Source: Coprinus comatus (Eukaryota > Basidiomycota > Agaricomycetes > Agaricales > Agaricaceae). From it: 64,000 nucleotides of DNA. The stretch covers positions 1 through 64,000 of the forward strand of contig JAWPGT010000010.1 in NCBI GenBank assembly GCA_034638255.1, given 5' to 3'. Below, in pieces: positions 22,428 to 34,224 of the stretch; position 1 is the stretch's first letter; the number at the start of each line of letters is the position of its first letter. Position numbers and translations under genes: made by a program. Under the pieces are notes generated by a model. That model searched no databases. It saw only the letters and a list, made by a program, of their open reading frames with translations, and had not been told where the DNA came from.

Positions 22428-23796
22428 TTAAGTCAATTTCGCAACTTCATTGTCAACGAAATCGCTGACTTTGAAACCGTCTTCAGGTGCTTGGACAACC
22501 CCAGCCTTTTGCAGCACACTATGCAACATTGTGAGTGTATAAGTTGTAGGCTATCGATTCACATACCTCAATGTGTCAAGAAGGACTTGTGTTGAGACTT
22601 CTTGACAGTCAGCAAAGTATCCAACGTTCTCCAGCCATGCCTATATAAGAAAAGTTAATACACATTGATCTCAGTGCGTTCACTTACCCTGATGTCTTCC
22701 TCTAGATAGCCAAATTTGTCCTTGATGAATTGAACGTTGTCTTGCTCCCGGCCTTGAGGAGAATCGAAATTTCGAACATAACGAGTTAGTCGCTCAAGGA
22801 ATCCCTTGAGAGCTTCTTTTTCAGCTCGTTCTGGGTGCGCAGCGATCATCCAAGAGGGCCATGGTGTAGGGACAGAACTAATCTAAATAAATGTTATCAG
22901 TGCGCAATAATCTTGAATTATTTCAACATTGAACTGACTCACAAACCGAACTTCTCCAGCATCTGCGAATGGTTTGGTAGTAAACCATTCCCACATGAAC
23001 GCGCTTGTAGAGTTATCGTTGACGGAGTTAATCAAACCACGAATATCGTTGTTGACTATAATAATATAGTTATAAGTGATATAGTCAAACGACCATTGTA
23101 TGTGTGATATCGTACCTTGGAACTTGAGGTCGTTTGTATTCCACCCTTGTTGCAAAGCCATAACATATGCCATAGTGTAACTTCCACTGACGACCATAGA
23201 TGTTCAAACACCGTGCTTCTAGGTATACAAATATCCCCTTACCTGCCATAGCGAGAGATCCCAAGCTTGGTACCTTGAAGTTGAGATATACCCTTGTATT
23301 CTGAGTTTACACCAGTGATCACAGCCCTATAGTATGAGTATTCTTTAAGTCGTTGTTGATTTAGAAATTAAGGAAAGAATACATACCAGTTCAAGGGTGT
23401 TGAAACATAACTTCCGACTAACTTGTATGCTTTAGATCCGTTGGCGATACCGGAAACTAGAGGATCAGTCAATGCACTGTCGAAAGTTAATTGGAGGAAC
23501 TATTCCGTTATGTATTGAACTTGCATTGCCACATCTATCTCATCGTTAGTTAATCGGGAGATGAGTTGTCCCGTTCCGCCTGGGTATATCCATGGTTATT
23601 AATCACGGAAGTACAAGTATGATTTTATAATTGCGTACTTGGACATTCAACGAGTGTAAACGTTTCCTCTTTGTCTTCTTCGGCTAGTTGAAGTAGAGGA
23701 GACGAGAAGTGTTCACGGACTGGAGAAAATACTACTTAGTAATGTTCCTTCCTCTCAGATACCCTCAAAATTACCATATCCAATTCGGAGCACCAT
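22428..23796 (-). CDS. Ca3427-like protein with type II periplasmic-binding-protein fold
   Basis: Ten exons from 23796 down to 22428 total 876 nt (291 residues) and stay in frame only if the third intron (23524-23477) is a GC-AG intron with donor GCAAGT. The start MVLRIGYVREHFSSPLLQLA and later blocks ALTDPLVSGIANGSKAY, LGISRYGSGSYTMAYVMALQ, NDIRGLINSVNDNSTSAFMW and WFTTKPFADAGEVRF match the two-lobed solute-binding fold also found in the NMT1/THI5 and Ca3427 families. No signal peptide or membrane segment is visible, so the fungal protein is probably cytosolic. Its ligand is unknown. It is transcribed divergently from the ADP-ribosylglycohydrolase across 592 bp. Confidence 0.75.
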
Positions 23797-24388
23797 TTCT
23801 GATTTAAATCGTGGTAGATGGATGGAATGAAAGACGAGTACTAAGTTAGATGAGGAGGTGAGAATTTGCAGATTTGTGAGAAGGTACATGTTATCTAATC
23901 TTATCTTTTATACGATCAACGTAACTCACAATCCCCCCCCCCCAAGTTATTTGTGGATACATATGTATGTAAGTACAACGATTCGGCCCATCAGAAAAAT
24001 TTGTCTATAAAATTGGTTGTACACGTATACGGGCCCCAGGGTGTGATTAAATTTGAAGGAAGGGATTGGTACGAATTCAACACCCCAAACTAAGAAAATA
24101 AAAACCCCCGCAGCTACTATGAGAGCATGGAAAAAGTGTCAGCTTGCATTGAGCGTAAGCCTTGTCAATGATAGCAATGCCACGCGGTGTGTAATATATC
24201 GTCATAGGAAAGGATCATAGGAAAGGAACTGAATAGTTCGGAGCATGTATTAACCGATGCCGCGGTGTTAGCCATGGCAGTGCGCAATCATAACACGCCC
24301 ATTCGGCCTAGAAATGTGCATTGCAGGTGCATTTAAAAGAAAGCACCGAGGAGACTAATGCTACTTGTTCACCTTCATCATTACCTTC
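23797..24388. other. Divergent intergenic region
   Basis: Separates two genes that start facing away from each other. It contains a run of cytosines near 23934-23943. No gene or RNA seen. Confidence 0.4.
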
Positions 24389-25672
24389 ATGTACTCTATC
24401 AAAATGCCTAACTGGACGTTCGATAACATTGCATCCAAAGGCCAACCTTCATCCTCCTTGTCGCTGGATCAGGCTGGTCCCCGACCTGGAAAGTTACCTA
24501 CAGTACCTAACCTCACCCCCCTCCACTACCAGCACCCTTCGAATGCCACACCGGCCACAAAGATTCGACTTTCTGTCCTTGCGACTGCGATGATAGATGC
24601 GCTAGGTGGTCCAGCCGAGTTTTGCAATCGGTTTTCTTTTAAGCCCGTAACTACCATGATACCCAACCAGAATTTTGGGCTTCCACCAGGCGTCTGGACT
24701 GACGATACATCAATGATGCTATGTTTAGCACACTCACTTACTGTCACCCGCAATCAGGGAATCAATTTTGACGAACGACATCAATTGGAAACATTCTTAT
24801 CCTGGTATACTAATGGCGAATTTTCCGCTACAGGCGATTGCTTTGACATAGGGGCCACGATCCGACATGCACTGCACCTGTTCCAAGAGCACCAGAATAA
24901 ACCCATGGACCATATTTTGAGGGAAATCGAACAGGAACTAGGAAGTGATAGATTTGCAGGAAATGGAAGCCTGATGCGTATTCTTCCAATCGGTCTTGTA
25001 TGTTGGCAGGACGAGGAACAAGCGAAACGATTGGCAGAAAGGAGCAGCCGAGTCACACATCCAACGCAGATATGCATTGAGGCTTGCCAGGTATGGACAG
25101 GTGCTATTGTTAAGGTGTTACAGGCTGCCGGAAGGAAAACTCGACTCTCAAAACTGGACGTTTTGGAACATTTTTCAACATATCCTTATTCCAACCTTAA
25201 ACTACGCCAAGCGCTCTCGGTCCCCATATCTATTACACCGTTGCCTTCGGGCATTAGCCTAGCACAGAAGGAAGGTTATTATTGGCTTCATCACCCACTT
25301 CTACAACAGATCACCCAAGTCAATAAAACTGGAGCACTTAGTGTCCCTAACCTTCCATATCCCGTGCCAAAAACAAAGCAAATTCCGTCAACGGGATATG
25401 TGTTAGATACTCTAGTTGCTGCACTATACTGTTTTATGAGTACCCAAACGTTCGAGGAAGGGGCGTTGATGGCGGTCAATATGGGGTATGATGCCGATAC
25501 CGTGGGCGCCGTTTACGCAGGGATTGCGGGTGTTTGGTACGCTGAGTTAGAGGGCACTCATGGGTTTTGGAGTAAGAGAGTACGGGGATGGCGAGAAGGC
25601 ATTATAAAGCGAGACTTGGTGGAACAAGTTGCAGACCAATTGGTTGCCGTTGCGGAAAGCGCAAACAATTAA
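24389..25672 (+). CDS. ADP-ribosylglycohydrolase family protein
   Basis: A single exon of 427 residues starting at ATG 24389 (MYSIKMPNWTF); a second ATG at 24404 is possible. The family removes ADP-ribose from proteins or from modified substrates using two Mg ions. Visible features are the first metal site GVWTDDTSM (about residues 108-116), a GNGSLMRILPIG block (about 190), SSRVTHPTQICIEACQVWTG (about 222-241), and the second metal site MGYDADTVGAVYAGIAGVWY (about 365-384). All core acidic ligands are present, so catalysis is plausible. The first about 45 residues are Pro/Ser-rich and unlike the fold. No signal peptide. The lack of introns is unusual in this window. The protein target cannot be told from sequence. 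Confidence 0.88.
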   Translation: MYSIKMPNWTFDNIASKGQPSSSLSLDQAGPRPGKLPTVPNLTPLHYQHPSNATPATKIRLSVLATAMIDALGGPAEFCNRFSFKPVTTMIPNQNFGLPPGVWTDDTSMMLCLAHSLTVTRNQGINFDERHQLETFLSWYTNGEFSATGDCFDIGATIRHALHLFQEHQNKPMDHILREIEQELGSDRFAGNGSLMRILPIGLVCWQDEEQAKRLAERSSRVTHPTQICIEACQVWTGAIVKVLQAAGRKTRLSKLDVLEHFSTYPYSNLKLRQALSVPISITPLPSGISLAQKEGYYWLHHPLLQQITQVNKTGALSVPNLPYPVPKTKQIPSTGYVLDTLVAALYCFMSTQTFEEGALMAVNMGYDADTVGAVYAGIAGVWYAELEGTHGFWSKRVRGWREGIIKRDLVEQVADQLVAVAESANN

Positions 25673-26058
25673 TTGTATAGTTTTGGTCTTCATAATGTAC
25701 TAATTATACTGTAGAGATTAATAAGTAACTGCTGGGTTGTTGTTAGTAATAGGTTGGAGTGAACGTAGATAGATGGAGAATCAGGATAACTAGGATTTGG
25801 GTTAAAAACACATTGGCTCCCTCATGGGGAAGCGTTCGTAAACCAGATATGTATTTCTCATCTTGTGGGAAGAATGAATGAAACACTGTACTCACCATGT
25901 GTTACTTTATACAACTTATTCCAGGAGATTGTGGTGAGGTTTTTGGAAGGGGTAAAATTTACGACCTATTTGCTGATGGGTGAGTGTCACGCAATAACAT
26001 CTCGTGATCACCGTCATGCCTTAGAGACGCGACGCGTAGTTTCCATTAATACGTGTTG
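25673..26058. other. Intergenic region upstream of telomerase
   Basis: No gene supported. A short open stretch (about 25865-26056) has no family resemblance. The region probably contains the TERT promoter and leader. Confidence 0.35.
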
Positions 26059-29000
26059 ATGGTCATTGGTCCCCAAGTTGGTCCCAGGTTCACCTACATG
26101 CACAACCAATTGCCTGCAGTAACGATTCTTCGCAGATATTACGGGACAGTCAAAGACATTTGCACATACCTATCTGAAATTCTTGAAAGCAATACTGCCG
26201 AAAATAATAAGTATACGGACTTTCTTCCAACAGATCCTGCGTCGTATCACCATTTACTTCGATCCACATTTATTGGTATTAACTCGTTGCAACGAAATGA
26301 CTTCCAATATGAGGAACCGGGAGTAGGGATGGATGGTGTAAGTATATCCTACTACTACCTAACATTTTATAACTGACCCATCTTAGACAGTCAGGAGGGC
26401 CCAAGAGCTCCTCTTCCAGACAAAAAGCACCAAGAAGAACATCTTGAAGGCAGGCTACTGTCCCAAAAAAGTAATTACATGGAACCTATGTTTTGATATA
26501 CTGGCATTAACCATGTACTTCCCAGGGAGGAGGTGGACTTCATAACTACTCCGTCAATACTATCGTGACAGCTTTACTAGGCCCTGAATGGGAGATCCTA
26601 CTGAAGAGGTATATAGGACCCCATGCGCGTATTGATATATTGAATTAATATTCTTTTCAGAATAGGGACTGCTGCAATGTTGCATTTGTTAGTTGATGCG
26701 TCTGTTTTCTGCCTCCTACCTAATGGGTGTCTATGCCAAATGACGGGAGAACCGCTGCAAAACGCTCTCCCGATGAGGACTACTTCACAGAACCAAAATC
26801 TGATTTAAAGCGGTCCAATCGTCATCTTGAGCCTTCTACCGATGCACCCCCAACTAAGCGAACCAAATTAACGGCAACAATTCCAAGAGTGGTGTTCAAC
26901 GCCAGTTCACAGTGAAAAAGTGGGCCTTGTGATCTTTACAAAAGTGTTTTATTAAACTTAAGACTTGTAACAGGCCCGCATCTATCTCGATAATTCGAGT
27001 TCGAATGTTTTATGCTCGACCAAACCGTGTTCCAAAGACGAATCAGATTGTTGTAGGACTTCCTTTGCGCCGTGAGTAGACATTCGTCGCGATGCTACTA
27101 GGTTCTTACTGGCACAACAGATGTATTCAATCTCCACAACAGGAGCGGGACATATTATACACGTCAAGAACAGGTTACTTGCTCACCTCATAATGAACCA
27201 GATCCTGCTGGGCATGCACTGTGGGCACGTCATGCATTGCGATATATTTTTCCTCACCAGAGTGGATTAAGCAACCCGTTTCAAGCACATGCTTTTGACA
27301 ATGGTGAATATCGGGACTACACAGATCGAGAAGAGGAAATACGGGTGCGTGTCTTCTAACTTGTTATACGACGAGTATTTATCCAACGGCACAGCGAGCG
27401 GCGAAGCTAAACAAACATCATAACACACCAAAACGATTGAAAGACATTGTACCGCTTGTCGATAAGATGTTGTGGAGGCATAAGAAATGTCCATATCAGC
27501 TGATACTGGACAAACTTTGCCCTTCAAAGGTGTGCTTCATGAGAACTGAAATGCATAAGCTCTCTGAGGATAACGTCTTTAGATTAGCTCGGAAGATGAG
27601 AATAAGCCGGACGAGAGTATGATTCTGGTCAGTACTTCCCATTTTACCGATTCTTCTTGCTAATGCGATTTGCTTTAGGAATGGATGTCGGAGAGGTCGA
27701 TCCTTCTTCAAACACAACCAAATATCAGCGTTGACACATCGTTACTTTCGGTTGATAACAATTTATCAAGTAGTGCAAATCATACAACACCAAAGCCACG
27801 GTTCGCTGAGTTCGCTTGTCCATATAATGAGGTACGTTCGCCGATATTGGAGGGTTCTGTGCTTGCAAACATGAGTTTTCTATAGGTGTATCGTTATGTT
27901 GTAATCATCACAAAGGCCATCATTCCAAAGTCTTTCTGGGGTAGCAGGAAGAATTTTCGCGTGGTGATGCATCGTCAGTACTTCATACGCGCACATCTAG
28001 GGGTTTTTTTCTAGTAACATTGCTGTACAGATGTCAAAAGTTTCATAACTGGTCGGCAACATGAAACCCTGAGTTTGCATCATGTCCTGCAGAACTTCAG
28101 CACCTCGGATTGCGACTGGCTCATGCCACCAGGTGCCGGCTCCAAGCAACAACATCGTGTCTCAGTATCAGATGCACTGAAGCGCAGAGAGTTATTAGAA
28201 GAGTTTCTGTTTTGGTTTTTCGATTCTTTTGTGTCTCCCTTGATCAAGGTATTTCTTATTAACATTAATACTATTCAACGTTACTCATACGCCCTTAGAC
28301 TTGCTTCTACGTGACGGAGTCTTCGGCCTTCCGTAATCGAGTTTTATACTTCAGACAAGATGATTGGGATGTATTATGTGCACCATTAATCAGTAAACTG
28401 AAGTCGGCAACGTTTTCCGAAGTACCTGAGGTTAGTAATATCGTTATCTCACAAAAGATATTGATCCAAGTATTAGTAGAACGAAGCCCTTGAAATAATG
28501 CGCCAACGTCAGCTTGGTTTTTCATTTGTTCGTTTGCTTCCAAAAGAGACTGGGATTCGACCTATTATTAACCTCCGACGCAAATCAAATGTATGCGCAC
28601 ACAGTAAGCTTTTTAAGTAACACACATATACTTATTTACCCTCTAGGGACATGGGAATTCAATCAATCAGGTTCTTCAAATAGCATTTCACATTCTCACA
28701 TACGAGAAGGTGAGGAGAAAGGTCCTTTGTATTGATCAGTTATTCACTTCTCATCTGTAGAGAACTAGACCAGAGTTGGTTGGCGCATCCGTAACAAATG
28801 CTGATGATTTCTATCGACGACTCAAAGATTTCAAGCAAAGGATCACATCACTAGGGCCATCCACCAAGCTGTGGGCATGACCATACTCTTCTCAAGATCT
28901 ATACTCACAAAATAGATCAGGCCAAAACTCTATTTCGTAAAAGTGGATGTGCAAGCTTGTTTTGATACAATTGACCAAGGCAAACTTCTACAAATCATTA

Positions 29001-30766
29001 AAGAACTCATATCTGAGGTACGAAACTAGCTTTGTTACTATAACATATTTTGATGTGTTTGAAAATCAGGATTCCTATACAGTTCGAAAGTATGCGCAGG
29101 TACGTCTCTCTGGACAACGTGTACATAAGATATACTCGAAAATCGCTTATCCAACCGGTATGTCAAATAAGATGGTTCCGGTACCCCCTGCTAACACTAG
29201 CATCATAGACAATGATCCTCAATTTTTCGACATGGCCATGGAACTTGCCAGTTTCCTTCGACATACAATCTTCGTAGATCAGGTATGATTGAATGATAAA
29301 CGAGTACCCGATCTCCCCGAATAACTCCATTGTAGACCCCTCCATCGGTGGACACCCGGCGACACATATTACAGCTCTTGAACTCGCATATTACGGACAA
29401 CATAGTCAAAGTATGTATTATACAAAGTCGTTGTGTTATGGATAATGTTCACGATCGCAACAGATTGGAAACAGGTACTATCGGCAAGTCATTGGCATAC
29501 CTCAAGGATCTATCTTATCCTCTCTTCTCTGCGCTTTCTTTTATGGCGACTTGGAGAAACGGTTGGGTACTCATCTAGAAAGCCAAAATAGTGTACGTGA
29601 CCATCTCTTATGGATAAAAGAGATTATGACTGAGTCTCTTGTTTCAGACTGTCTTCCGGATGGTTGACGACTACCTATTTATTACCACTGATTTTGAGAA
29701 GGCAAACGCGTTCCTTGACATGATGAATAAAGGTATATTCAGGCCCAATGCTTTGTGACTCTTATTCATTGCCTACTTGATAGGGCACCCGGAATACGGC
29801 TGTTTCATTTCCCAGGAAAAGACTATGACGAACTTCGACTATGATCACCAAGTACTCAATGTAACCGACAGACGGTCTCGCAGTGGGTCTTCACTCCACT
29901 TCTACGATGCTTGAAGTTAAGTTTTGAATCGATGTTCCGGTTAGACTTCTTCTGGTGTGGCTACGCTATCGACATGGAGGATCTTTCGGTTTCTGTTGAT
30001 TACACCCGATATCAAGGAGCAGGTGTGTCAATGTTGTCATCTCGTGGCACAAATTATGGCTGAATTACAAACGAGACCTTGCCAATACGATAACGGTAGC
30101 ACGGGGACGTACACCTGGAGCCTTCTTTGTTTCTAAAATGCTATTGTAAGTCTATTACTTTCATCCGCTGTGTATACATGTCATTCTTACCAGTTATATT
30201 AGCCTTGCGAGATATCGAACGCACATAATTTGGACCGACATGGACTTGAACCGTAAAAAAGTTGTCTACCTCAACATCTACCAGAACTTTGTGCTCTGTG
30301 CAATGAAAATGCATTGTTATCTCCGTGACTGGGGTCTTAAATGTCAAGAAAAAATGCCATTTATTCGAGGTATTATTATTAAATTTTGCATTGTGTCATA
30401 CTTTTACATTTTTTCCACAGATACAATTAAGAAGATGATTATATGTTCCTTTTCGTCACTAATCTCTCAAACAAAGAGGCCAATAGCTAAATCTGGGAAA
30501 TATCAAGCTCCATGCCTCGTACAGAAATCGGAAGTTTGGTGGTATGTATGGTCACTGGAATACAATCGGAAATTTTATTGGCTGATTATCTCAGGCTTGG
30601 AATCTATGCGTTTCATCATGTTCTCTCTTCCAAGCCCACCCAGTACAAGCTCTTACTGAGATGGCTTAAAATAGAACTCAAAAGTTCAGGATATCGCAAT
30701 TGCAGAAATAAATTTGGTGAGATTGTGAAAGATGGGCTGACCTGTATGAAAAACATTAGATACTGA
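26059..30766 (+). CDS. TERT: Telomerase reverse transcriptase
   Basis: Catalytic subunit of telomerase, copying telomeric repeats from its RNA in the nucleus. I traced 26 exons (first 26059-26337, last 30595-30766); ATG 26098 is an alternative start. Total coding length is 3389 nt, one short of 1130 codons. The gap lies in the A run at 26759-26762; adding one base makes everything in frame. N-terminal TEN-like region is about residues 1-150, then a basic linker. The RNA-binding domain includes RLKDIVPLVDKMLWRH and the T motif around FITGRQHETLSLHHVL and SDCDWLMPPG (about 480-520). FYVTESSAFRNRVLYFRQDDW lies about 555-575. RT motifs follow: A, LYFVKVDVQACFDTI (about 693); B', YYRQVIGIPQGSILSSLL (about 824); C, FRMVDDYLFITT (about 866); D, GHPEYGCFISQEKT; E, WCGYAIDMEDLSV. 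All three catalytic Asp residues are present. The C-terminal thumb extension runs to the end. Confidence 0.95.
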
Positions 30767-30959
30767 GCATACACGCGTAAATATCCGTTGTTAGTTAGTT
30801 ACTGAATACATTTCCTCAGACTAATTGTAGTGCACGTGATGGCGCTTGGTTTCCGTCGCCACCTCCGACGTCACCATCCGGGTCGGCCGGATTGCACCTG
30901 TGGGTAAGAGAAAGCTTTTCTGGGATGGTTGTTGAGCGCCGAACCACAGTTGGTAACTC

Positions 30960-31853
30960 ATGTTTCGACGACAAGTCACGCACGGCTTACAGAGCATTCC
31001 ACCATTGGTCGTATCCCGAGCAGCCTTATATATCACGCGGCTCAGATTACCAACCCAGTTGAGAACTACCTTCAGAACCCCTCTCAGCTCGATACGCTTT
31101 ACCACCCCCTCTTCTCTATTCTCAACTGCAGCCATGTCCGCATCTGGATTCTACTCCCTGAAAGCTGAACTCCCTAATGGTCAGGTATATGACTTTGCCG
31201 ATTTGAAAGGGAAAACCGTACTTATTGTCAATGTCGCTTCCAAATGGTATGTCTCTTCGATGAATTTGACTTAATATGCATGTATATATTAACGGTGAAC
31301 AATGTACAGTGGGTTTACACCTCATTACAAAGGTTAGGGTCATGGGTATTCATACATTAAGAAGTGCCTCTAAATAATGGGATTAGGACTTCAGGCGTTG
31401 TACGAGAAATACAAAGACCAAGGATTGGTCGTCCTCGGGTTCCCGTGTAATCAGGTATGCGAATCTGGAAGAGATGGAGCTTCTACAACATCGGCTGATG
31501 CGATAATCACCTAGTTTGGTTCCCAAGAGCCCGGCAATGACGAAGAAATCCGCCAATTCTGCACACTTAATTATGGCGTAACCTTCCCAATTATGAAGAA
31601 GTCAGACGTAAATGGTGATACCACTCATGAAGTATATCAATGGCTCAAGAACGAGAAGGCTGGAATCTTGGGCCTAACTCGTATCAAGGTCAGTCAGCTG
31701 GTGGAACAAGTCAAGTAGTGTTTCTTGCTAAGATTATTCTGTTAGTGGAACTTCGAGAAATTCCTTGTTGACAAAAACGGCAAGGTTGTGAACAGATGGG
31801 CATCAACCACTTCACCAAGTGCAATTGATTCTGCAATTGAAAGTATATTATGA
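30960..31853 (+). CDS. Glutathione peroxidase (thioredoxin-type, cysteine), with mitochondrial presequence
   Basis: Reduces hydrogen peroxide and lipid hydroperoxides. Five exons (30960-31246, 31310-31332, 31387-31454, 31515-31688, 31746-31853) give 219 residues from the first ATG. The first 58 residues are Arg/Ser-rich with no acidic residues ([17 protein letters not shown]...), a typical mitochondrial import signal. A second ATG at 31134 ([13 protein letters not shown]) gives the usual 161-residue enzyme. Catalytic signatures are NVASKCGFTPHY, with the peroxidatic Cys codon split across intron 1, LGFPCNQFG, and [12 protein letters not shown]. The active residue is Cys (TGT), not selenocysteine, and a second Cys in FCTLNYGV fits thioredoxin-dependent recycling. 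Two starts suggest both mitochondrial and cytosolic forms. Confidence 0.92.
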
Positions 31854-32187
31854 CCAGATGGATCCTATGTTACAAAGTTGTAGATGTAATATAAATAAAT
31901 CATTTTATCTTGGGTATGAAGAGAACAGAATTGTAACCCCACTTGGTGGTGTCACTGATAGTGGTCATACGACAACGGTTTGCAATGCAAATTAATACCC
32001 ATTTATCTTGACGCCTCCATTGCTTCATTGGACTTAGTTTCAGGGGAGGGCGCTTCTACCGCAAGTCCCCGGACGGATAACCCTGTTTATACGTCTGCGG
32101 CCTAACGTTCTACTATGTACGTTTGCAGGGTCACATCTCATATAACATGGAGCTAGAGAACGTCCATCTTCACTTCATCCCCCAATC
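31854..32187. other. Intergenic region
   Basis: Holds the 3' end of the peroxidase gene and the promoter of the F-box-like gene. No other feature seen. Confidence 0.35.
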
Positions 32188-33928
32188 ATGTCAACAAACT
32201 TTGAAAGCCTGCCCGACGATATCGTCTATGTCCTTGGAAAGTACCTCAATAAGGGCCATTCGGCGGATGCTTACAACTTCATGTTACTTGTAAGCTATAC
32301 CTTAATATTGATTGATTTTTTATTGATTTTTATCTCTAGTCAACTCGTATCAGAAAAATTGTGCTGCCTATTGTGTATTCAAACGTCCACCTGAGGAACG
32401 ACCGCCAATGCAAATACACATTACTGTTCCTCAAAAAGTACCCCTACATAGCGTCTTATGTTCGTCAACTCTGCGTCAAACCACTACCCGATGCTGAACA
32501 AGAAAGAATGGCGACAGAGGATGAAGTTGTAGCTTTGATCGAAGACCTCATCCCAGGGCTGAGGTATCTGACGAGCTTTTCCTGGAATGGTTCTTCCATG
32601 CCTGGGTCTTCCATCATTTGGCATAATCTACAAAACATGTTTGTTTGCTCTTTCCCGCGTGGCATGGGCTCTCAATGATAATCATCATCCAGGTGCCCAG
32701 ATCTCGTGGACATCGCTACAACTATTACAGAACAGGACCCTTACTGTTGGGATGATAATACCAGCGTAGGCGTTTTATTCCCGTTCGATGAGCGCAGCTT
32801 TTGACTTCTGAATAGTTCTTGAAACTCAGGAATTTGTCGAGCCTTACTGTCATGTTTAGGGAATCACCAGAAACTCAATGTAAGACACAAGTCCTATCAA
32901 CCCTGGAACACATGTTCATCTCTTCCAATAGCTCCGCCTCGATACATCGGTAAATTCCCTTCTTCGTTCTGGGGAATAATACACCCTTCACGATCCCCCA
33001 TGCTGCGAAAACTTTCATTCCAGAGCGATCTGCTACGCTCCTTCAATCTCAATGCGTTGTTCGCTATGAACTTACCCTCGCTGCGGAACTTGATCATCGG
33101 AACATTCCTACTCAAAGACTTCTCCAGTGATCAATTCTGTAAGTTTATTGGGTCGACTCCTTTGCAGTGTTTTGAGGTGTCACCTGTCGCAAGGATTCCT
33201 TGGGATGACATAAGTATGCCTGCAATCAAACACTATGGTGGCAATTTCTATTCTATCCTCGCAGGTGCAGCGCATTGGACCAACCTTCAAAGTATGGATA
33301 TCAGTTGTTTCTCGGTTTCTTTCGACCGGTTTTATAGCAGCATTCGAAGGTCCTCTAAAATCCTGACCCTTACATCGTTGAAACTCCGGGTTCATGGAGA
33401 TTCATGTCCGCCAATAATAAATTCAACTTCTACTACTTTCGGCGGACACGGTTCAAGTTGCGAGGAGTACTACTCAGCATTAATTTCAAATATTTCTTAT
33501 TGCTACCCTAACCTGACGTCTTTGAGCATTATATGTTGTACAAAAGAAAACTACTCGTGGGTATGTTTTACTTCCGTTTTTATCTTTGGCGGCCATTAAC
33601 CATTTATCCCTTGTAGGAAACTGCATTCCCCCGTTTATTGGGTTTTCCACAATTATTGAGCCTCTACCTCGATGAAGTGCTCCCTTATACAACCAGCAAT
33701 CTCGTGTCAACAGCAATTGCAGCAATGAAAGTTCACCCTGGGTTGGAACATGTCGATCTTCGACGTGCTACGCAGAGCTGGTTCCAAACGTCCGAGTATA
33801 GGCCTCTTGATAAGGCTGTGCTACGGTACATCACTCGCAGTCCGCCATCACTTAGCGTCCACCAATATGCATACGATCAGGACCAACCCCAGTATTCTCC
33901 TTTCATAATTAGCTTGGCATCTTTGTAA
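32188..33928 (+). CDS. F-box-like protein with leucine-rich C-terminal region
   Basis: Six exons (32188-32289, 32340-32638, 32693-32765, 32816-32879, 32932-33560, 33617-33928) close to 493 codons. The N-terminus FESLPDDIVYVLGKYLNKG, with STRIRKIVLPIVYSNVHL after intron 1, fits an F-box fold, which recruits the SCF ubiquitin ligase through Skp1. The rest is a run of diverged leucine-rich repeats (LRNLSSLTVMFR, LPSLRNLIIGTF, LTSLKLRVHG, YPNLTSLSIICC, FPQLLSLYLDEVLP), typical of the large agaric F-box/LRR families with unknown targets. No membrane segment or signal peptide. Confidence is high for the gene and moderate for the F-box call because the motif is weak. Confidence 0.75.
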
Positions 33929-34224
33929 TGCCATATAACCTTTTTTGTGGACAATTGAATAGGCTTTTGTACGTCATATGTTTTTTTAAATTATGTAGTC
34001 AAATTGGCAGCTCCCGAAATTATGATTCAAATCATTTTCGAATTCGCAAATTGTGTTTATACATAGTAATCAACAACAAAAAAGGCTTGTTACAAGATAG
34101 ATGCGCATATAAAAACATTCAGTACTAATAACAAGCAAATCCATTCCACCACTTTAAAGATACATCAGTTGACAATTTCAAAAAAAAAAAGTAAGAGCTA
34201 CACTTACTATATTCTACCTCATAC

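Noticed and set aside
26800..26990. Second break in TERT at the TGA near 26912
   Set aside because: A 62-bp intron (26912-26973) with proper GT and AG joins the exons in phase and leads straight into the conserved RVRMFYARP block.
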